From the NCBI GenBank assembly GCA_002162695.1, contig MAAM01000004.1:209784-273783 (forward strand): a stretch of 64,000 bases of DNA, given 5' to 3'. Below, one piece after another: positions 25,817 through 35,353 of this stretch. The position numbers and the translations under genes were made by a program. The first letter of the stretch is position 1. Every line of letters starts with the position of its first letter. This stretch comes from Cycloclasticus sp. 46_120_T64. GTDB lineage: Bacteria > Pseudomonadota > Gammaproteobacteria > Methylococcales > Cycloclasticaceae. The notes under the pieces are model-generated. The model was not told the DNA's origin, did not search any database, and saw only the letters and a program-made list of their open reading frames with translations.

Positions 25817-26554
25817 TTATAGCAGGCTAAATGCGAGACCTATCAGGCCACCAAACACCCCACCCCAAACCACTAGCCAGCCTAGGTGAGCTTTGATCAT
25901 GCGCTGAATGATTTGTTTGACCATCTCGGGGCTTAGTTCATCTAAGCGTTTAGAGACGATCGCCTCGATATCAGAAACGAGGTCGCCACTGATTTTCTGT
26001 GAATTAATGCCTTCGTGCAGGGCTTCGTTAAAGGCGCTGCTCTCGGTCATTTCGCTGAGGGTTTGCCGAATTTTTTCGCTGAACGGTTCTTTTAATGGCA
26101 ATAAGGCATCGGTGCCGCCCACCATGGCTAACATGCTGCCAAAAGATGACTCAGATATGGCGTCTAATAAACCTTGGAATAGCTTGTCATAATCGAGGCG
26201 GTCTAATAGTGGCTCGACATTAAATAGTTTTTGCGCCGAGTCTTCTTCGCGTTGTAAGAAACGCTCGATATTTTCTTGGGTGAAGAACTGGGTCATGATC
26301 AGCTCGCGGATGCCGCGTTTGAATTCTTCGAAATGAGCAGGAATAACCCCAGAGCCATATAAGAGGGGGACACGTTCAAATAACATATGAATCGCGATCC
26401 AGTTGGTAATCGCGCCGGATAAGGCAAAAACGCCGACGGCTTGGATGTTATCGGCGTATTGCGGGCAATAAAAGCTGAGAACGATGATGCCGATTGCCAG
26501 CAGATTGGTGACGAGGCTCTTATCGATAGTGCATTGTTTGGCTGAGTTGGACAT
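25817..26554 (-). CDS. DUF445-family membrane protein
   Basis: Predicted 245-residue protein (start ATG 26554; a longer version would overlap the upstream gene by 32 bp). N-terminal hydrophobic helices (LLAIGIIVLSFYCP; GVFALSGAITNWIAIHMLF) carry the TNWIAIHMLF signature of DUF445/YheB-like proteins. A long helical, acidic middle part and a C-terminal membrane helix (WLVVWGGVFGGLIGLAFSLL) complete the family layout. Function unknown. It is the last gene of a minus-strand group with the CopD-like and DUF3530-like genes. Confidence 0.85.
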   Translation of the reverse strand: MSNSAKQCTIDKSLVTNLLAIGIIVLSFYCPQYADNIQAVGVFALSGAITNWIAIHMLFERVPLLYGSGVIPAHFEEFKRGIRELIMTQFFTQENIERFLQREEDSAQKLFNVEPLLDRLDYDKLFQGLLDAISESSFGSMLAMVGGTDALLPLKEPFSEKIRQTLSEMTESSAFNEALHEGINSQKISGDLVSDIEAIVSKRLDELSPEMVKQIIQRMIKAHLGWLVVWGGVFGGLIGLAFSLL

Positions 26555-26570
26555 GAATAAACGTTGAGTG

Positions 26571-27035
26571 TTAAGTGAGAAGGTAGCGACCGGCGGTGGC
26601 AATAATGATAACGATAATGCCTAGGCTGAGATTAATGGCGAGCAATTTTCTTATTTGCGCAAGTGCCTGACCAGCCGTTGACCAGTCTTGTTCGCTGACG
26701 GCGCGGCTCAACCGCCGTTTAGGCGCGAAAAATATATGCATGAAAATAAGCGTCATCAATAACCAAATCGTCAACATGATATGGATGTGTACGCCGACGT
26801 GTTGCATGCCACCAAATTTGTGTTTGATCAGCCATAAGCCAGTGGCCAGAAGCAAGATGACGGCGGCCCAGACCCAAGGGAAGAACTTAGAAAAAACCTC
26901 TGACCATAAAGTCAGCCGTTGCGGTGGTTCAAACTGGATAGCCGCAATGGGGCGTAAAATACAATAGGCAAAAAACATTCCGCCAACCCAGAGGGTGGCT
27001 GAGAGCAGGTGTAGGCTAATCGCAAGTGGGAGCAT
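26571..27035 (-). CDS. CopD-superfamily small membrane protein
   Basis: A 154-residue integral membrane protein with four helices. The N-terminal LHLLSATLWVGGMFFAYCIL and the later HIHIMLTIWLLMTLIFMHIF contain the histidines conserved in CopD-like proteins, often linked to heme or copper. It ends 16 bp before the DUF445 start and begins 1 bp after the alpha/beta hydrolase stop, so the three genes are probably one operon. Specific role unknown. Confidence 0.82.
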   Translation of the reverse strand: MLPLAISLHLLSATLWVGGMFFAYCILRPIAAIQFEPPQRLTLWSEVFSKFFPWVWAAVILLLATGLWLIKHKFGGMQHVGVHIHIMLTIWLLMTLIFMHIFFAPKRRLSRAVSEQDWSTAGQALAQIRKLLAINLSLGIIVIIIATAGRYLLT

Positions 27036-27036
27036 A

Positions 27037-27873
27037 TTATTTCTCGGGTAATTTAAAGGAGTGAATGAGCCAGCCGTGGATCGAATGCACCAGGCTGTCG
27101 CCTAGGCCATTAAAGCCGTGGTCGGCTCCGGAGATTTCGATTTGACGGTTTAATGGATTGTTTTTTATCAGGCTTAGTTTTCTTGTGGTTGCCATGCCAG
27201 TCACGCTAACGAGGTCTTGGCTGCCAAATACATCCAGGGTAGGGATTTTTATTTGAGTTAATAAATCGAGTGACTGCGCCTCGGCGAGCTCGGATGGCAG
27301 AGTCGGTAGGCTGATTAACACCAGTGCGTCACAGGCGAGCTTTTTTTGTTGAGCGAAGAAGTTGACCGCCACCATGGCACCCAAGCTGTGCGCAATTAAT
27401 ACACAGGGACGATTTTTGAAGTTCTCCCGCATATAGTCCAGGCTGGCTTGAACTCGAGCCGAACTGGGCTTAATTAGCTCTAGATACTCATTGATACTTG
27501 CGCCGGCGGCTAACACCGGTAATTGAATCGCCGCGGTGACCCAACCTAGCTTAGCCAACTGGCTCCGTAAGGGGTGGATGACTTGCGGTGCATTAGGGTT
27601 TGAGCCCATGCCGTGTAGAATAATCACACTGCCACGAGGTTTATCGGGTTCTTCGTTATTGATTAGACTGATAAACTCGCCGCCTTCGGCTTGTAAGGTG
27701 ACGATCTCACCGACGATGATGCTGTTTTTAATATTCTCCGCCAGACGTTGCTCGCGCGCCATATCGGCGGCGCTTACCAGCGAGCACAGTGTGCTGCAAC
27801 AGAGCAGGAGTAAGGTCGCGGGTAAGGATATCAGCTTCAAGGTTATTGTTCGGGTGTTTACGAGAGTGCTCAT
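27037..27873 (-). CDS. Exported alpha/beta hydrolase (DUF3530-like)
   Basis: A 278-residue protein with an N-terminal signal peptide (LISLPATLLLLCCSTLCSL, cleaved near residue 36). The alpha/beta hydrolase core shows an HGMGSNPNAP oxyanion segment, nucleophile elbow AHSLGAM (Ser), FGSQDLVSV (acid) and SGADHGF (His). It resembles the DUF3530 family of periplasmic hydrolases with unknown substrate. Downstream on the same strand are the CopD-like and DUF445 genes. Confidence 0.82.
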   Translation of the reverse strand: MSTLVNTRTITLKLISLPATLLLLCCSTLCSLVSAADMAREQRLAENIKNSIIVGEIVTLQAEGGEFISLINNEEPDKPRGSVIILHGMGSNPNAPQVIHPLRSQLAKLGWVTAAIQLPVLAAGASINEYLELIKPSSARVQASLDYMRENFKNRPCVLIAHSLGAMVAVNFFAQQKKLACDALVLISLPTLPSELAEAQSLDLLTQIKIPTLDVFGSQDLVSVTGMATTRKLSLIKNNPLNRQIEISGADHGFNGLGDSLVHSIHGWLIHSFKLPEK

Positions 27874-27935
27874 GGTGCATCAGTGGCCAAAAAAAATCTA
27901 GTGCGAGGCGTGCTTTAAACGCATAAAATTGGCCG

Positions 27936-28163
27936 ATGAGGACAGAAAAGATCATTTTTAATTTAGCCATTTCAGCCGAGGCGTTTTTGGCGGTGTATCA
28001 GGGGCGGGCTAAAAACATTTCAACGGTCGCCGTTGATGGACGGCGGTTGGAGTTTTCCGCTGAGAAGGTGAAGCCTTTTTTAACCCATGACGGGGTGTAT
28101 GGGACCTTTGAAATGGAGCTGGCCGAGGCGCATAAGTTTGTCGGCATCAGGCGCTTAAGCTAA
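27936..28163 (+). CDS. DUF2835 small protein
   Basis: A 75-residue protein matching DUF2835: NLAISAEAFLAVYQGRAKN, VDGRRLEFSAEKVKPFLTHDGVYG and a C-terminal KFVGIRRL. The family is small, soluble and of unknown function in gammaproteobacteria. It is divergent from the hydrolase gene and followed by 180 bp of hairpin-rich DNA before rpe. Confidence 0.88.
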   Translation: MRTEKIIFNLAISAEAFLAVYQGRAKNISTVAVDGRRLEFSAEKVKPFLTHDGVYGTFEMELAEAHKFVGIRRLS

Positions 28164-28278
28164 GCGAGCTGAATACCTTGAATGATTTTATCCTGACGAA
28201 TATTGCTGGATTCTCAGCAACTTAAGCCACCGCTCACTGAATAAGCAAAGAAAGTACGGGGAATCACCGCCTTAGCGA

Positions 28279-28323
28279 GGATTCAGGTGAAATAAATCCT
28301 GAATTCGGGTAACCTGCTTTTTT
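28279..28323 (+). terminator. Hairpin and T tract upstream of rpe
   Basis: GGATTCAGG pairs with CCTGAATTC (28279-28306, one G-U). A competing short pair CAGGT/ACCTG (28284-28316) is followed at once by six T residues. It may terminate the DUF2835 transcript or act in an rpe leader. Confidence 0.4.
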
Positions 28324-28343
28324 ATTCAAGATATAACATAGCC

Positions 28344-29018
28344 ATGAAAACACCGTTAATTGCCCCGTCTATTTTGTCGGCCGATTTTGCCCGTTTGGGT
28401 GAAGAAGTGGATAACGTGCTCGCCGCAGGCGCCGATGTTGTCCATTTTGACGTGATGGACAACCATTATGTGCCTAATTTAACGATAGGGCCGATGGTCT
28501 GCGAGGCACTGCGTAAGCACGGTGTGAGCGCACCCATTGACGTACATTTAATGGTCAAACCGGTGGATCGGATTATTCCTGATTTTGTTAGTGCCGGTGC
28601 CAGCATCATTACCTTTCATCCTGAAGCCTCTGAGCATATCGATCGTAGCTTGGGATTGATTAAGGAACACGGCTGCCAAGCGGGCTTAGTGTTTAATCCA
28701 GCGACGCCGTTAAGCCATTTAGATTATGTGATGGATAAGTTGGACGTTATTTTATTGATGTCGGTCAACCCCGGTTTTGGTGGGCAAAGCTTTATTCCGG
28801 CGACCTTGGACAAATTACGCCAGGTTCGGCAGCGGATTGATGCCAGCGGTTATGATATTCGTCTAGAAGTAGATGGTGGGGTCAATATTAATAATATTGC
28901 CGACATTTCTGCGGCGGGAGCCGATATGTTTGTCGCTGGCTCAGCTATTTTTAATAGCAATGACTACGCGAAAACCATCGCCGAGATGCGTGCGCAAATT
29001 GCCCAGGCCCACGCTTGA
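28344..29018 (+). CDS. rpe: Ribulose-phosphate 3-epimerase
   Basis: A 224-residue TIM barrel that interconverts ribulose-5-P and xylulose-5-P. Signatures: [33 protein letters not shown] with metal-binding His/Asp, [20 protein letters not shown] and [11 protein letters not shown]. The stop overlaps the next gene (TTGA), so it is coupled to gph, a familiar rpe-gph-trpE order of pseudomonads. Confidence 0.97.
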   Translation: MKTPLIAPSILSADFARLGEEVDNVLAAGADVVHFDVMDNHYVPNLTIGPMVCEALRKHGVSAPIDVHLMVKPVDRIIPDFVSAGASIITFHPEASEHIDRSLGLIKEHGCQAGLVFNPATPLSHLDYVMDKLDVILLMSVNPGFGGQSFIPATLDKLRQVRQRIDASGYDIRLEVDGGVNINNIADISAAGADMFVAGSAIFNSNDYAKTIAEMRAQIAQAHA

Positions 29019-29707
29019 AGCAATTACGCAAAAATTGCCAGCTGAAGCTGATGGCGTTTGATTTAGACGGCACCTTGCTCGACAGTGTGCCTGATTTGAC
29101 AACGGCGGTGCAGCTGACTTTGGCGGAATTGGGTTTGTCCAGTCCTTCACAGGCGCAGGTTCGTTTGTGGATTGGTAATGGCGCGAGGAAGTTGGTGCAG
29201 CGAGCCTTAGCGGCGGGTGTTAATGGCGAGGTTGCCGACGAGCTCTTTGCCAAGGCCTATCCGCTGTTTTTAAAGTATTATGCGGATAATTTAAATACCC
29301 ACAGCGCGCTGTATGATAACGTTAAAGAAACATTATTAGCGTTGCAAGTGGCGGGTATTGAGCTGGCTTGTATTACCAATAAGCCAACCGAGTTCACCCT
29401 GCCATTATTGCAGGAGTTGGGCTTAGATAGCTTGTTTAGTAAGGTGGTTTGCGGCGATACCTTCGAGCAACGAAAGCCTCACCCGATGCCGTTGCAACGG
29501 GTGGCCGAGTTTTTTCAACTGCCGGTAGAGCAGGCCATTATGGTCGGTGATTCGGTGAATGATATTGCGGCGGCCCAAGCGGCGGGGTTTTACTCCATTT
29601 GTGTCGATTACGGTTATCATGGTGATGACGACGTGCATCAACTCGGTGCCGATGTGGTGATCAGTCAATTTTCAGAGATTAAGCAATTGCTGCCAGACGC
29701 AGCGTAA
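29015..29707 (+). CDS. gph: Phosphoglycolate phosphatase
   Basis: A 230-residue HAD-superfamily phosphatase that removes 2-phosphoglycolate. Motif I is [14 protein letters not shown] near residue 15, motif [11 protein letters not shown], motif III K in EQRKPHP, and motif [13 protein letters not shown]. The start is taken as TTG 29015, overlapping the rpe stop by 4 bp; an in-frame ATG at 29051 gives a shorter version starting MAFDLDGTL. Glycolate made here could be oxidised by the glycolate oxidase system, of which glcF lies at 38 kb. Confidence 0.94.
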   Translation: MKQLRKNCQLKLMAFDLDGTLLDSVPDLTTAVQLTLAELGLSSPSQAQVRLWIGNGARKLVQRALAAGVNGEVADELFAKAYPLFLKYYADNLNTHSALYDNVKETLLALQVAGIELACITNKPTEFTLPLLQELGLDSLFSKVVCGDTFEQRKPHPMPLQRVAEFFQLPVEQAIMVGDSVNDIAAAQAAGFYSICVDYGYHGDDDVHQLGADVVISQFSEIKQLLPDAA

Positions 29708-29723
29708 GGGATACGGTTTAAAC

Positions 29724-29777
29724 ATGGGCGTTTTAAAAATGATTTTAATGAAACAGCGATGGCGGTTCGGCTGGTAA
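29724..29777 (+). CDS. Possible Trp-containing leader peptide of trpE
   Basis: A 17-codon frame reads MGVLKMILMKQRWRFGW and ends 50 bp before trpE. Two Trp codons near its end, in a 120-bp gap upstream of a trp gene, suggest an attenuation leader. Against it: AAGGGA lies 13 bases from the first ATG, the Trp codons are not adjacent, and no terminator hairpin with T tract follows. Confidence 0.35.
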   Translation: MGVLKMILMKQRWRFGW

Positions 29778-29827
29778 ATTTTATAGCTGCAAGACAACCA
29801 TTGATGAAGTAATTAAGAGACAGTGTA

Positions 29828-31330
29828 ATGACACCCGAGAAATTTAAACAATATAGCGATCAGGGCTATAACAGAATTCCCCTGATGAAAACCATTCTTG
29901 CCGATTTAGAAACGCCGCTGAGCGCGTATATGAAATTGGCTAATAGCGCGTATAGCTACCTATTTGAATCCGTCGAAGGCGGTGAAAACTGGGGTCGCTA
30001 TTCGATTATTGGTTTGCCGTGTAAAGACGTTATCAAGGTGAGCGGTACGCGTATTACTGTGGAATCGGCTGGGCAAACAATACAAAGCCTTAACAGCGAT
30101 AAGCCATTAGATTGGGTGCGTGATTATGCCGCACAATTTAATACCCCAGAAGTGGAAGGTTTACCGCGTTTTAGTGGGGGCTTGGTCGGCTATTTTGGTT
30201 ACGAAACGATTCATTATATTGAGCCGAAGGTGGCGGCTGCGGGCGCGCAGGCGACAAAGCCTGATCAGATTGGTTCCCCAGATATTTTATTGATGGTCTC
30301 GGAAGAAGTACTGGTATTTGATAATGTCAGTAATCAGTTGATGATCGTGACGCACGTGAACCCAAAACAAGATAATGCCTACCAACAAGGCATTGCGCGT
30401 TTGCAGGATATTGTGCAGACGTTGGAAAACAGCCAGTTAAATAACTCTTATACTAAAACGAGTTCGAAAACCGTCGATGAGGCTGATTTTGTGTCCGGTT
30501 TTACTCAGGAGGGTTTTCAGCAGGCGGTCAGAAAAGTTAAAGACTATATCGTCGAAGGCGATGTCATGCAGGTGGTGTTATCTCAACGGATGAGCATACC
30601 GTATGCTGAGCCAGCGATTGACTTATACCGTGCTTTGCGTTGTATCAACCCATCGCCTTATATGTATCATTTGAATTTGGGTGATACTCATGTGGTGGGC
30701 TCTTCCCCAGAAATTTTGACCCGTTTAGACGATGAAGAAGTGACGGTTCGGCCCATTGCCGGTACGCGGCCACGAGGCGCGACCCGTGAGCAAGACGAAG
30801 CCCTCGAAAAAGAACTATTGGCCGACCCGAAAGAATGCGCTGAACACTTGATGTTGATTGACTTAGGGCGTAATGATGCTGGGCGTGTGTCACAAACGGG
30901 TAGCGTCGAGCTGACCGATAAAATGGTGATTGAGCGCTATTCACACGTGATGCATATTGTGTCTAATGTAACGGGTAAGTTATTGCCGGAATTAGATGCC
31001 ATTGATGTGTTGGCGGCAACCTTTCCTGCTGGCACGGTGAGTGGCGCACCAAAAATACGCGCGATGCAAATTATTGATGAATTAGAGCCGGTGAAACGCG
31101 GAATCTATTCGGGTGCGGTGGGTTATTTGTCATGGTCTGGAAATTTAGATACCGCGATTGCGATTCGCACTGCGGTGATTAAAGACGGGCAGTTACATAT
31201 TCAAGCGGGGGCTGGTATCGTTCACGACTCGGTGCCTGAGAATGAATGGGCAGAAACGATGAATAAAGGTCGGGCAATATTTAAAGCGGTGGCGATGGTG
31301 CAGCGTGGATTAACAGAAGGTGAAGACTAG
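29828..31330 (+). CDS. trpE: Anthranilate synthase component I
   Basis: A 500-residue chorismate-using enzyme that makes anthranilate with TrpG. The N-terminal regulatory part has [20 protein letters not shown], the motif that binds feedback-inhibiting tryptophan. The catalytic domain shows [36 protein letters not shown] and [19 protein letters not shown]. It directly precedes and overlaps trpG by one base, so both subunits are made together. Confidence 0.97.
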   Translation: MTPEKFKQYSDQGYNRIPLMKTILADLETPLSAYMKLANSAYSYLFESVEGGENWGRYSIIGLPCKDVIKVSGTRITVESAGQTIQSLNSDKPLDWVRDYAAQFNTPEVEGLPRFSGGLVGYFGYETIHYIEPKVAAAGAQATKPDQIGSPDILLMVSEEVLVFDNVSNQLMIVTHVNPKQDNAYQQGIARLQDIVQTLENSQLNNSYTKTSSKTVDEADFVSGFTQEGFQQAVRKVKDYIVEGDVMQVVLSQRMSIPYAEPAIDLYRALRCINPSPYMYHLNLGDTHVVGSSPEILTRLDDEEVTVRPIAGTRPRGATREQDEALEKELLADPKECAEHLMLIDLGRNDAGRVSQTGSVELTDKMVIERYSHVMHIVSNVTGKLLPELDAIDVLAATFPAGTVSGAPKIRAMQIIDELEPVKRGIYSGAVGYLSWSGNLDTAIAIRTAVIKDGQLHIQAGAGIVHDSVPENEWAETMNKGRAIFKAVAMVQRGLTEGED

Positions 31331-31923
31331 TGGCTGCTTGTAAATTGGTAATGATCGATAACTATGACTCGTTCACCTATAACCTAGTGCAGTACTTTGC
31401 CGAGCTAGGAGCCGATGTGCATGTGGTGCGTAATGATCAGTTGAGCGTTCAGCAAGTGATCGATATGCAGCCGGATAAGCTGGTTATTTCCCCAGGGCCG
31501 TGTACCCCAACCGAGGCAGGTATTTCGCTGGAGTTGATTAAAACACTGGCGGGTAAGCTGCCTATTTTAGGGGTGTGTTTGGGGCATCAAAGTATCGGAG
31601 AAGTGTTCGGTGGCAAGGTGGTGCACGCTAAGCAAATTATGCACGGCAAAACATCCCCGATGTACCACAACGATTTGGGCGTGTTTAAGGGCTTGAGTAA
31701 GCCTTTTAAAGCCACTCGATATCATTCGCTGGTGGTGGAAAAAGACTCCCTACCCGATTGCTTAGAGATTACCGCTTGGACAGAAACCGTCGAGGGTGAG
31801 TTGGACGAAATTATGGGGCTACGCCACCGTGAGCTGGACGTCGAAGGCGTGCAGTTTCACCCCGAATCTATCTTGAGTGAGCATGGTCATGATTTGCTCA
31901 GAAACTTTTTAAATAGGGCTTAA
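31330..31923 (+). CDS. trpG: Anthranilate synthase component II (glutamine amidotransferase)
   Basis: A 197-residue class I glutamine amidotransferase. It starts at GTG 31330, sharing a base with the trpE stop. The triad is visible: Cys in [10 protein letters not shown], and His and Glu in VQFHPESIL. It supplies ammonia to TrpE and probably also serves p-aminobenzoate synthesis, as in many pseudomonads; that dual use is inference. Confidence 0.96.
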   Translation: MAACKLVMIDNYDSFTYNLVQYFAELGADVHVVRNDQLSVQQVIDMQPDKLVISPGPCTPTEAGISLELIKTLAGKLPILGVCLGHQSIGEVFGGKVVHAKQIMHGKTSPMYHNDLGVFKGLSKPFKATRYHSLVVEKDSLPDCLEITAWTETVEGELDEIMGLRHRELDVEGVQFHPESILSEHGHDLLRNFLNRA

Positions 31924-31925
31924 TA

Positions 31926-32954
31926 ATGGATATTCAACAGGCGCTTGCGGCAGCCATTAACGGTCAGCATTTATCGACCGCTGAGATGACGGCGGTGATG
32001 CGGCAGATTATGCAAGGACAGGCGACGCCTGCGCAGATTGGTGGTTTTTTAGTCGCGCTACGGATGAAAGGCGAGAGCTTGGATGAAATTGAAGGTGCGG
32101 TGATTGTGATGCGTGAGCTGGCTACCCCGGTGGAGGTACAGGCAGCGTTTTTGGTCGATACCTGCGGCACTGGCGGCGATGGTTCAAACCTATTTAATGT
32201 CTCTACCGCCTGTGCGTTTATCGTGGCGGCGGCGGGTGGCTCGGTTGCCAAACACGGTAACCGTTCGATTTCTAGCTCCACCGGCAGCGCCGATGTATTG
32301 GAGGCGGCGGGGATTAATTTAAACCTCAGTCCCGAGCAGGTAGCCGCCTGTATTCAGGATGTAGGTATTGGCTTTATGTTTGCGCCCGCACACCATAGTG
32401 CGATGAAACACGCGATTGGCCCGCGCAAAGAGTTAGCGCAGCGGACTATTTTTAATATGTTGGGGCCAATGACTAATCCGGCAGGGGTGAAGTCACAAGT
32501 TGTAGGCGTGTTTGATAAGGCGTTGTGTCGGCCGATTGCCGAGGTGCTGCAGCGCTTGGGGAGTGAGCGGGTGCTAGTCGTGCACGCGGAGGATGGCTTA
32601 GACGAAATTAGTTTGGCGGAGCCGACCCATGTTGCCGAACTGAAAAATTCGCAGATTACCGAATACAGTCTTTGCCCTGAGGAATTTGGCATTGCTCGGC
32701 AAAGTTTGGACGGCTTGGTGGTGGATAGCGCGGAACAATCGCTGACCTTGATTAAGGCGGCATTAGGTGCGGGTGTAAGCTTGGAGGCTAAAAAAGCGGC
32801 CGATATGTTGGCGTTAAATGCCGGTGCGGCCTTATACGTCAGTGGCGTTTCCGCAAGTATTAAGGCGGGTGTACTATTGGCTCAAGAGGTTATTCATTCC
32901 GGCGCGGCCTTGCAAAAAATAAATGATTTAACAGAAAAAACCCAGAGTTTCTAA
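31926..32954 (+). CDS. trpD: Anthranilate phosphoribosyltransferase
   Basis: A 342-residue PRPP-dependent transferase, second step of tryptophan synthesis. Motifs: [18 protein letters not shown] for PRPP binding, [19 protein letters not shown], and [17 protein letters not shown]. It follows trpG by 2 bp and precedes trpC by 1 bp in a tight operon. Confidence 0.97.
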   Translation: MDIQQALAAAINGQHLSTAEMTAVMRQIMQGQATPAQIGGFLVALRMKGESLDEIEGAVIVMRELATPVEVQAAFLVDTCGTGGDGSNLFNVSTACAFIVAAAGGSVAKHGNRSISSSTGSADVLEAAGINLNLSPEQVAACIQDVGIGFMFAPAHHSAMKHAIGPRKELAQRTIFNMLGPMTNPAGVKSQVVGVFDKALCRPIAEVLQRLGSERVLVVHAEDGLDEISLAEPTHVAELKNSQITEYSLCPEEFGIARQSLDGLVVDSAEQSLTLIKAALGAGVSLEAKKAADMLALNAGAALYVSGVSASIKAGVLLAQEVIHSGAALQKINDLTEKTQSF

Positions 32955-32955
32955 T

Positions 32956-33753
32956 ATGAGTAATACCCCCGACGTTTTAAAAAAGATCTTAGCCCGTAAG
33001 CAGCAAGAAATTGCCGAGCGTTCAGCGACGGTATCCATTGATGACTTAAAGCAGCAAATTACGACGGCATCGCCGGTACGTGGCTTTGTGAAAGCGATTG
33101 AACTAAAACTGGCGAAGGGTGAGACGGCGGTGATCGCCGAGGTTAAAAAAGCCTCGCCGAGCAAGGGTTTGTTGCGTGAGCACTTTATCCCCGCGGAGAT
33201 TGCGCAAAGCTACCAAGTGGGTGGGGCGGCGTGTTTATCGGTATTGACCGATAAGGATTTCTTTCAAGGCTCTGAGTTGTATTTACAGCAGGCCCGAGCG
33301 GCCTGTGATTTACCGGTTATTCGAAAAGACTTTATTGTCGACGTGTATCAGGTGTATGAAGCGCGGGTGATTGGGGCGGATTGTATTTTATTGATCGTGG
33401 CCGCCTTGGATGATCAGCGTTTAGCGGAGTTGTACCAACTGGCGATTGATTTGGGGATGGATGTGTTGGTTGAGGTGCACGATGCGGCTGAGCTAGCGCG
33501 GGCGTTACGTTTAAACTTGTCGTTGGTAGGGATTAATAATCGGAACCTGCATACCTTCGAGACCTCCTTACAAAATACTCTACAGCTGTTAGATAAAATT
33601 CCTGCCGGGGTGGTGGTGGTGAGTGAAAGTGGCTTGCATAAAAGCGAGGATATAAAAATGCTTAAAGAGCATCAGGTGAATACGTTTTTAATTGGTGAGG
33701 CCTTTATGCGCTGTGAAGACCCAGGTCAGGCGTTGAAAGAGTTAATCGCTTAG
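32956..33753 (+). CDS. trpC: Indole-3-glycerol phosphate synthase
   Basis: A 265-residue monofunctional TIM barrel (no TrpF fusion). Signatures: [61 protein letters not shown] and [12 protein letters not shown]. Last gene of the trpEGDC unit; trpF, trpB and trpA are not here. Its end overlaps the convergent vfr gene by 4 bp. Confidence 0.97.
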   Translation: MSNTPDVLKKILARKQQEIAERSATVSIDDLKQQITTASPVRGFVKAIELKLAKGETAVIAEVKKASPSKGLLREHFIPAEIAQSYQVGGAACLSVLTDKDFFQGSELYLQQARAACDLPVIRKDFIVDVYQVYEARVIGADCILLIVAALDDQRLAELYQLAIDLGMDVLVEVHDAAELARALRLNLSLVGINNRNLHTFETSLQNTLQLLDKIPAGVVVVSESGLHKSEDIKMLKEHQVNTFLIGEAFMRCEDPGQALKELIA

Positions 33754-34424
33754 CGACTACCTTTGATGAGGATGGTTTTGCCGGCCGTTTCGATGAGGCC
33801 ATCTTCGACCATCGACTTCAAAACACGGCCCGCCATTTCGCGCGAGCAGCCGACCATTCGACCGATATCTTGCCGAGTAATGCGGATTTGCATGCCCTCT
33901 GGGTGGGTCATTGCATCGGGAGACTCGCTTAGCTCAATTAAGGTGCGGGCGACCCGGCCACTGACGTCTAAAAAAGCTAGGTGCCCCGCTTTGCGGCTGG
34001 TTTGTAATAAACGCTTGGCTAATTGACGGCCCAGTGCATTGATGATTTCGATGCTGTCGACTTTTAGTTCATTTTCAAATAGGTTGTTGAGGCGTTTATA
34101 GCTAATTCTAGCGAGCTGCGATTTTGCGCAGGTTTGAACATACACGTCGCGCTTACCGCGTTGCGTCTCGGCCTCAAAAAACCCCGCTTCGCCAATAAAA
34201 TCACCGCGGCTTAAGCAGGCTAAAATGAACTCGTGGCCATCCACCTCATCGACACGAACGTAGGCCGAACCTTCGATAAAATAATACAGCGTATCAGCTT
34301 CATCACCAGGCTGAATAATGTCGGTTTTATTGGCATATTCGTGGCGATGGCAGAAGCTAATAAACCGTGAAAAGGTTTCGTCGGGCATTCCTGAAAAATT
34401 GAGGATGGGCTTGAGCTTACTCAT
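33750..34424 (-). CDS. vfr: CRP/Vfr-type cyclic-nucleotide-responsive regulator
   Basis: A 224-residue CRP-family activator. The N-terminal cyclic-nucleotide domain has IGEAGFF with Glu79 and Arg92, counterparts of the cAMP contacts Glu72 and Arg82 of E. coli CRP. The Ser83 equivalent is Asp93 here, an unusual change. Thr142-Ser143 match CRP Thr127-Ser128. The dimer helix continues into [20 protein letters not shown] and the DNA-binding helix is [19 protein letters not shown], nearly that of CRP, so TGTGA-type sites are expected. The position between trpC and an OsmC gene matches vfr of Pseudomonas. Confidence 0.92.
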   Translation of the reverse strand: MSKLKPILNFSGMPDETFSRFISFCHRHEYANKTDIIQPGDEADTLYYFIEGSAYVRVDEVDGHEFILACLSRGDFIGEAGFFEAETQRGKRDVYVQTCAKSQLARISYKRLNNLFENELKVDSIEIINALGRQLAKRLLQTSRKAGHLAFLDVSGRVARTLIELSESPDAMTHPEGMQIRITRQDIGRMVGCSREMAGRVLKSMVEDGLIETAGKTILIKGSR

Positions 34425-34529
34425 GGCGAAAGTGTAGCAGAGATTGCTGGAATTACTCGGAGGCGGAAAATACCGGCGATATTTTATGATATTCTTTGCG
34501 GCTAAAATTTTAAATGATGGGCAGAGAAC

Positions 34530-34955
34530 ATGAAGGTAACAATTAAGTGGGTTGAGGGTGCGATGTTTTTGGGTGAATCAGGCAGTGGTCACGCGGTGAT
34601 CATGGACGGTGCGCCAGAGAATGGCGGCAGAAACCTAGGTCTGCGTCCGATGGAAATGTTGTTAACGGGCATGGGCGGTTGTACTGCGTTTGATGTGAAG
34701 ATGATTTTGGACAAGGCGCGGCAGAATGTTAGCGATTGTGTGGCTGAGATCGAAGCCGAGCGCGCTGATGCGGTGCCGGCGGTATTTACTAAAATCCATG
34801 TGCACTTTATTGTCACAGGTAAGGGTTTGAGCGATAAAGCGGTTGCGCGTGCGGTGAGCCTGTCGGCAGAGAAATATTGTTCGGCTTCTATCATGTTGAG
34901 TAAAGCGGTAGAGATTACGCATGATTACGAAATTGTTAATGTGGATGAGGCGTGA
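34530..34955 (+). CDS. OsmC/YhfA-family protein
   Basis: A 141-residue OsmC-fold protein of the YhfA branch, near CRP in many gammaproteobacteria. The conserved LRPMEMLLTGMGGCTAFDV contains the first redox-type cysteine, and the second is in SAEKYCSASIMLSKA. OsmC proteins reduce organic hydroperoxides; YhfA itself is uncharacterised. Its stop overlaps the VOC gene start (GTGA). It diverges from vfr. Confidence 0.92.
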   Translation: MKVTIKWVEGAMFLGESGSGHAVIMDGAPENGGRNLGLRPMEMLLTGMGGCTAFDVKMILDKARQNVSDCVAEIEAERADAVPAVFTKIHVHFIVTGKGLSDKAVARAVSLSAEKYCSASIMLSKAVEITHDYEIVNVDEA

Positions 34956-35344
34956 AGCGACCTAATCCAACCACCGGTTTACGTCACCTAGCATTAAACG
35001 TTAATGACTTAGCGGCGGCGGAGCACTTCTATGTGGAACTGATGGGAATGTCGATTGAATGGCGGCCAGATGCAGAGAATGTCTACCTGACGTCGGGTAA
35101 CGATAATCTTGCTTTGCACGTGGTTAAGGGCGAGCAAGCCGGGGTGCCAAAACTCGACCATATCGGTTTCTTTCTAAACAGTGAGCAAGACGTGGATGAC
35201 TGGTTTGATTTTTTGTCTCATCATGAGGTACCGATGAAAACTCAGCCGCGTAAACACCGCGATGGTGCAAAGAGTTTTTATTGTTATGACCCTGAGGGAA
35301 TTATCGTGCAGATTATTTGCCATCCGCCGCTGATTGGTAAATAA
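34952..35344 (+). CDS. VOC-family (glyoxalase-like) protein
   Basis: A 130-residue vicinal oxygen chelate domain protein starting at GTG 34952. Recognisable are GLRHLALNVNDLAAAEHFYVE, KLDHIGFFL and SFYCYDPEGIIVQII, giving the His/Glu metal-ligand pattern of glyoxalase I-type enzymes. Translational coupling to the OsmC gene suggests a shared detoxification context; the substrate is unknown. Confidence 0.9.
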   Translation: MKRPNPTTGLRHLALNVNDLAAAEHFYVELMGMSIEWRPDAENVYLTSGNDNLALHVVKGEQAGVPKLDHIGFFLNSEQDVDDWFDFLSHHEVPMKTQPRKHRDGAKSFYCYDPEGIIVQIICHPPLIGK

Positions 35345-35353
35345 ACCTCGTTT

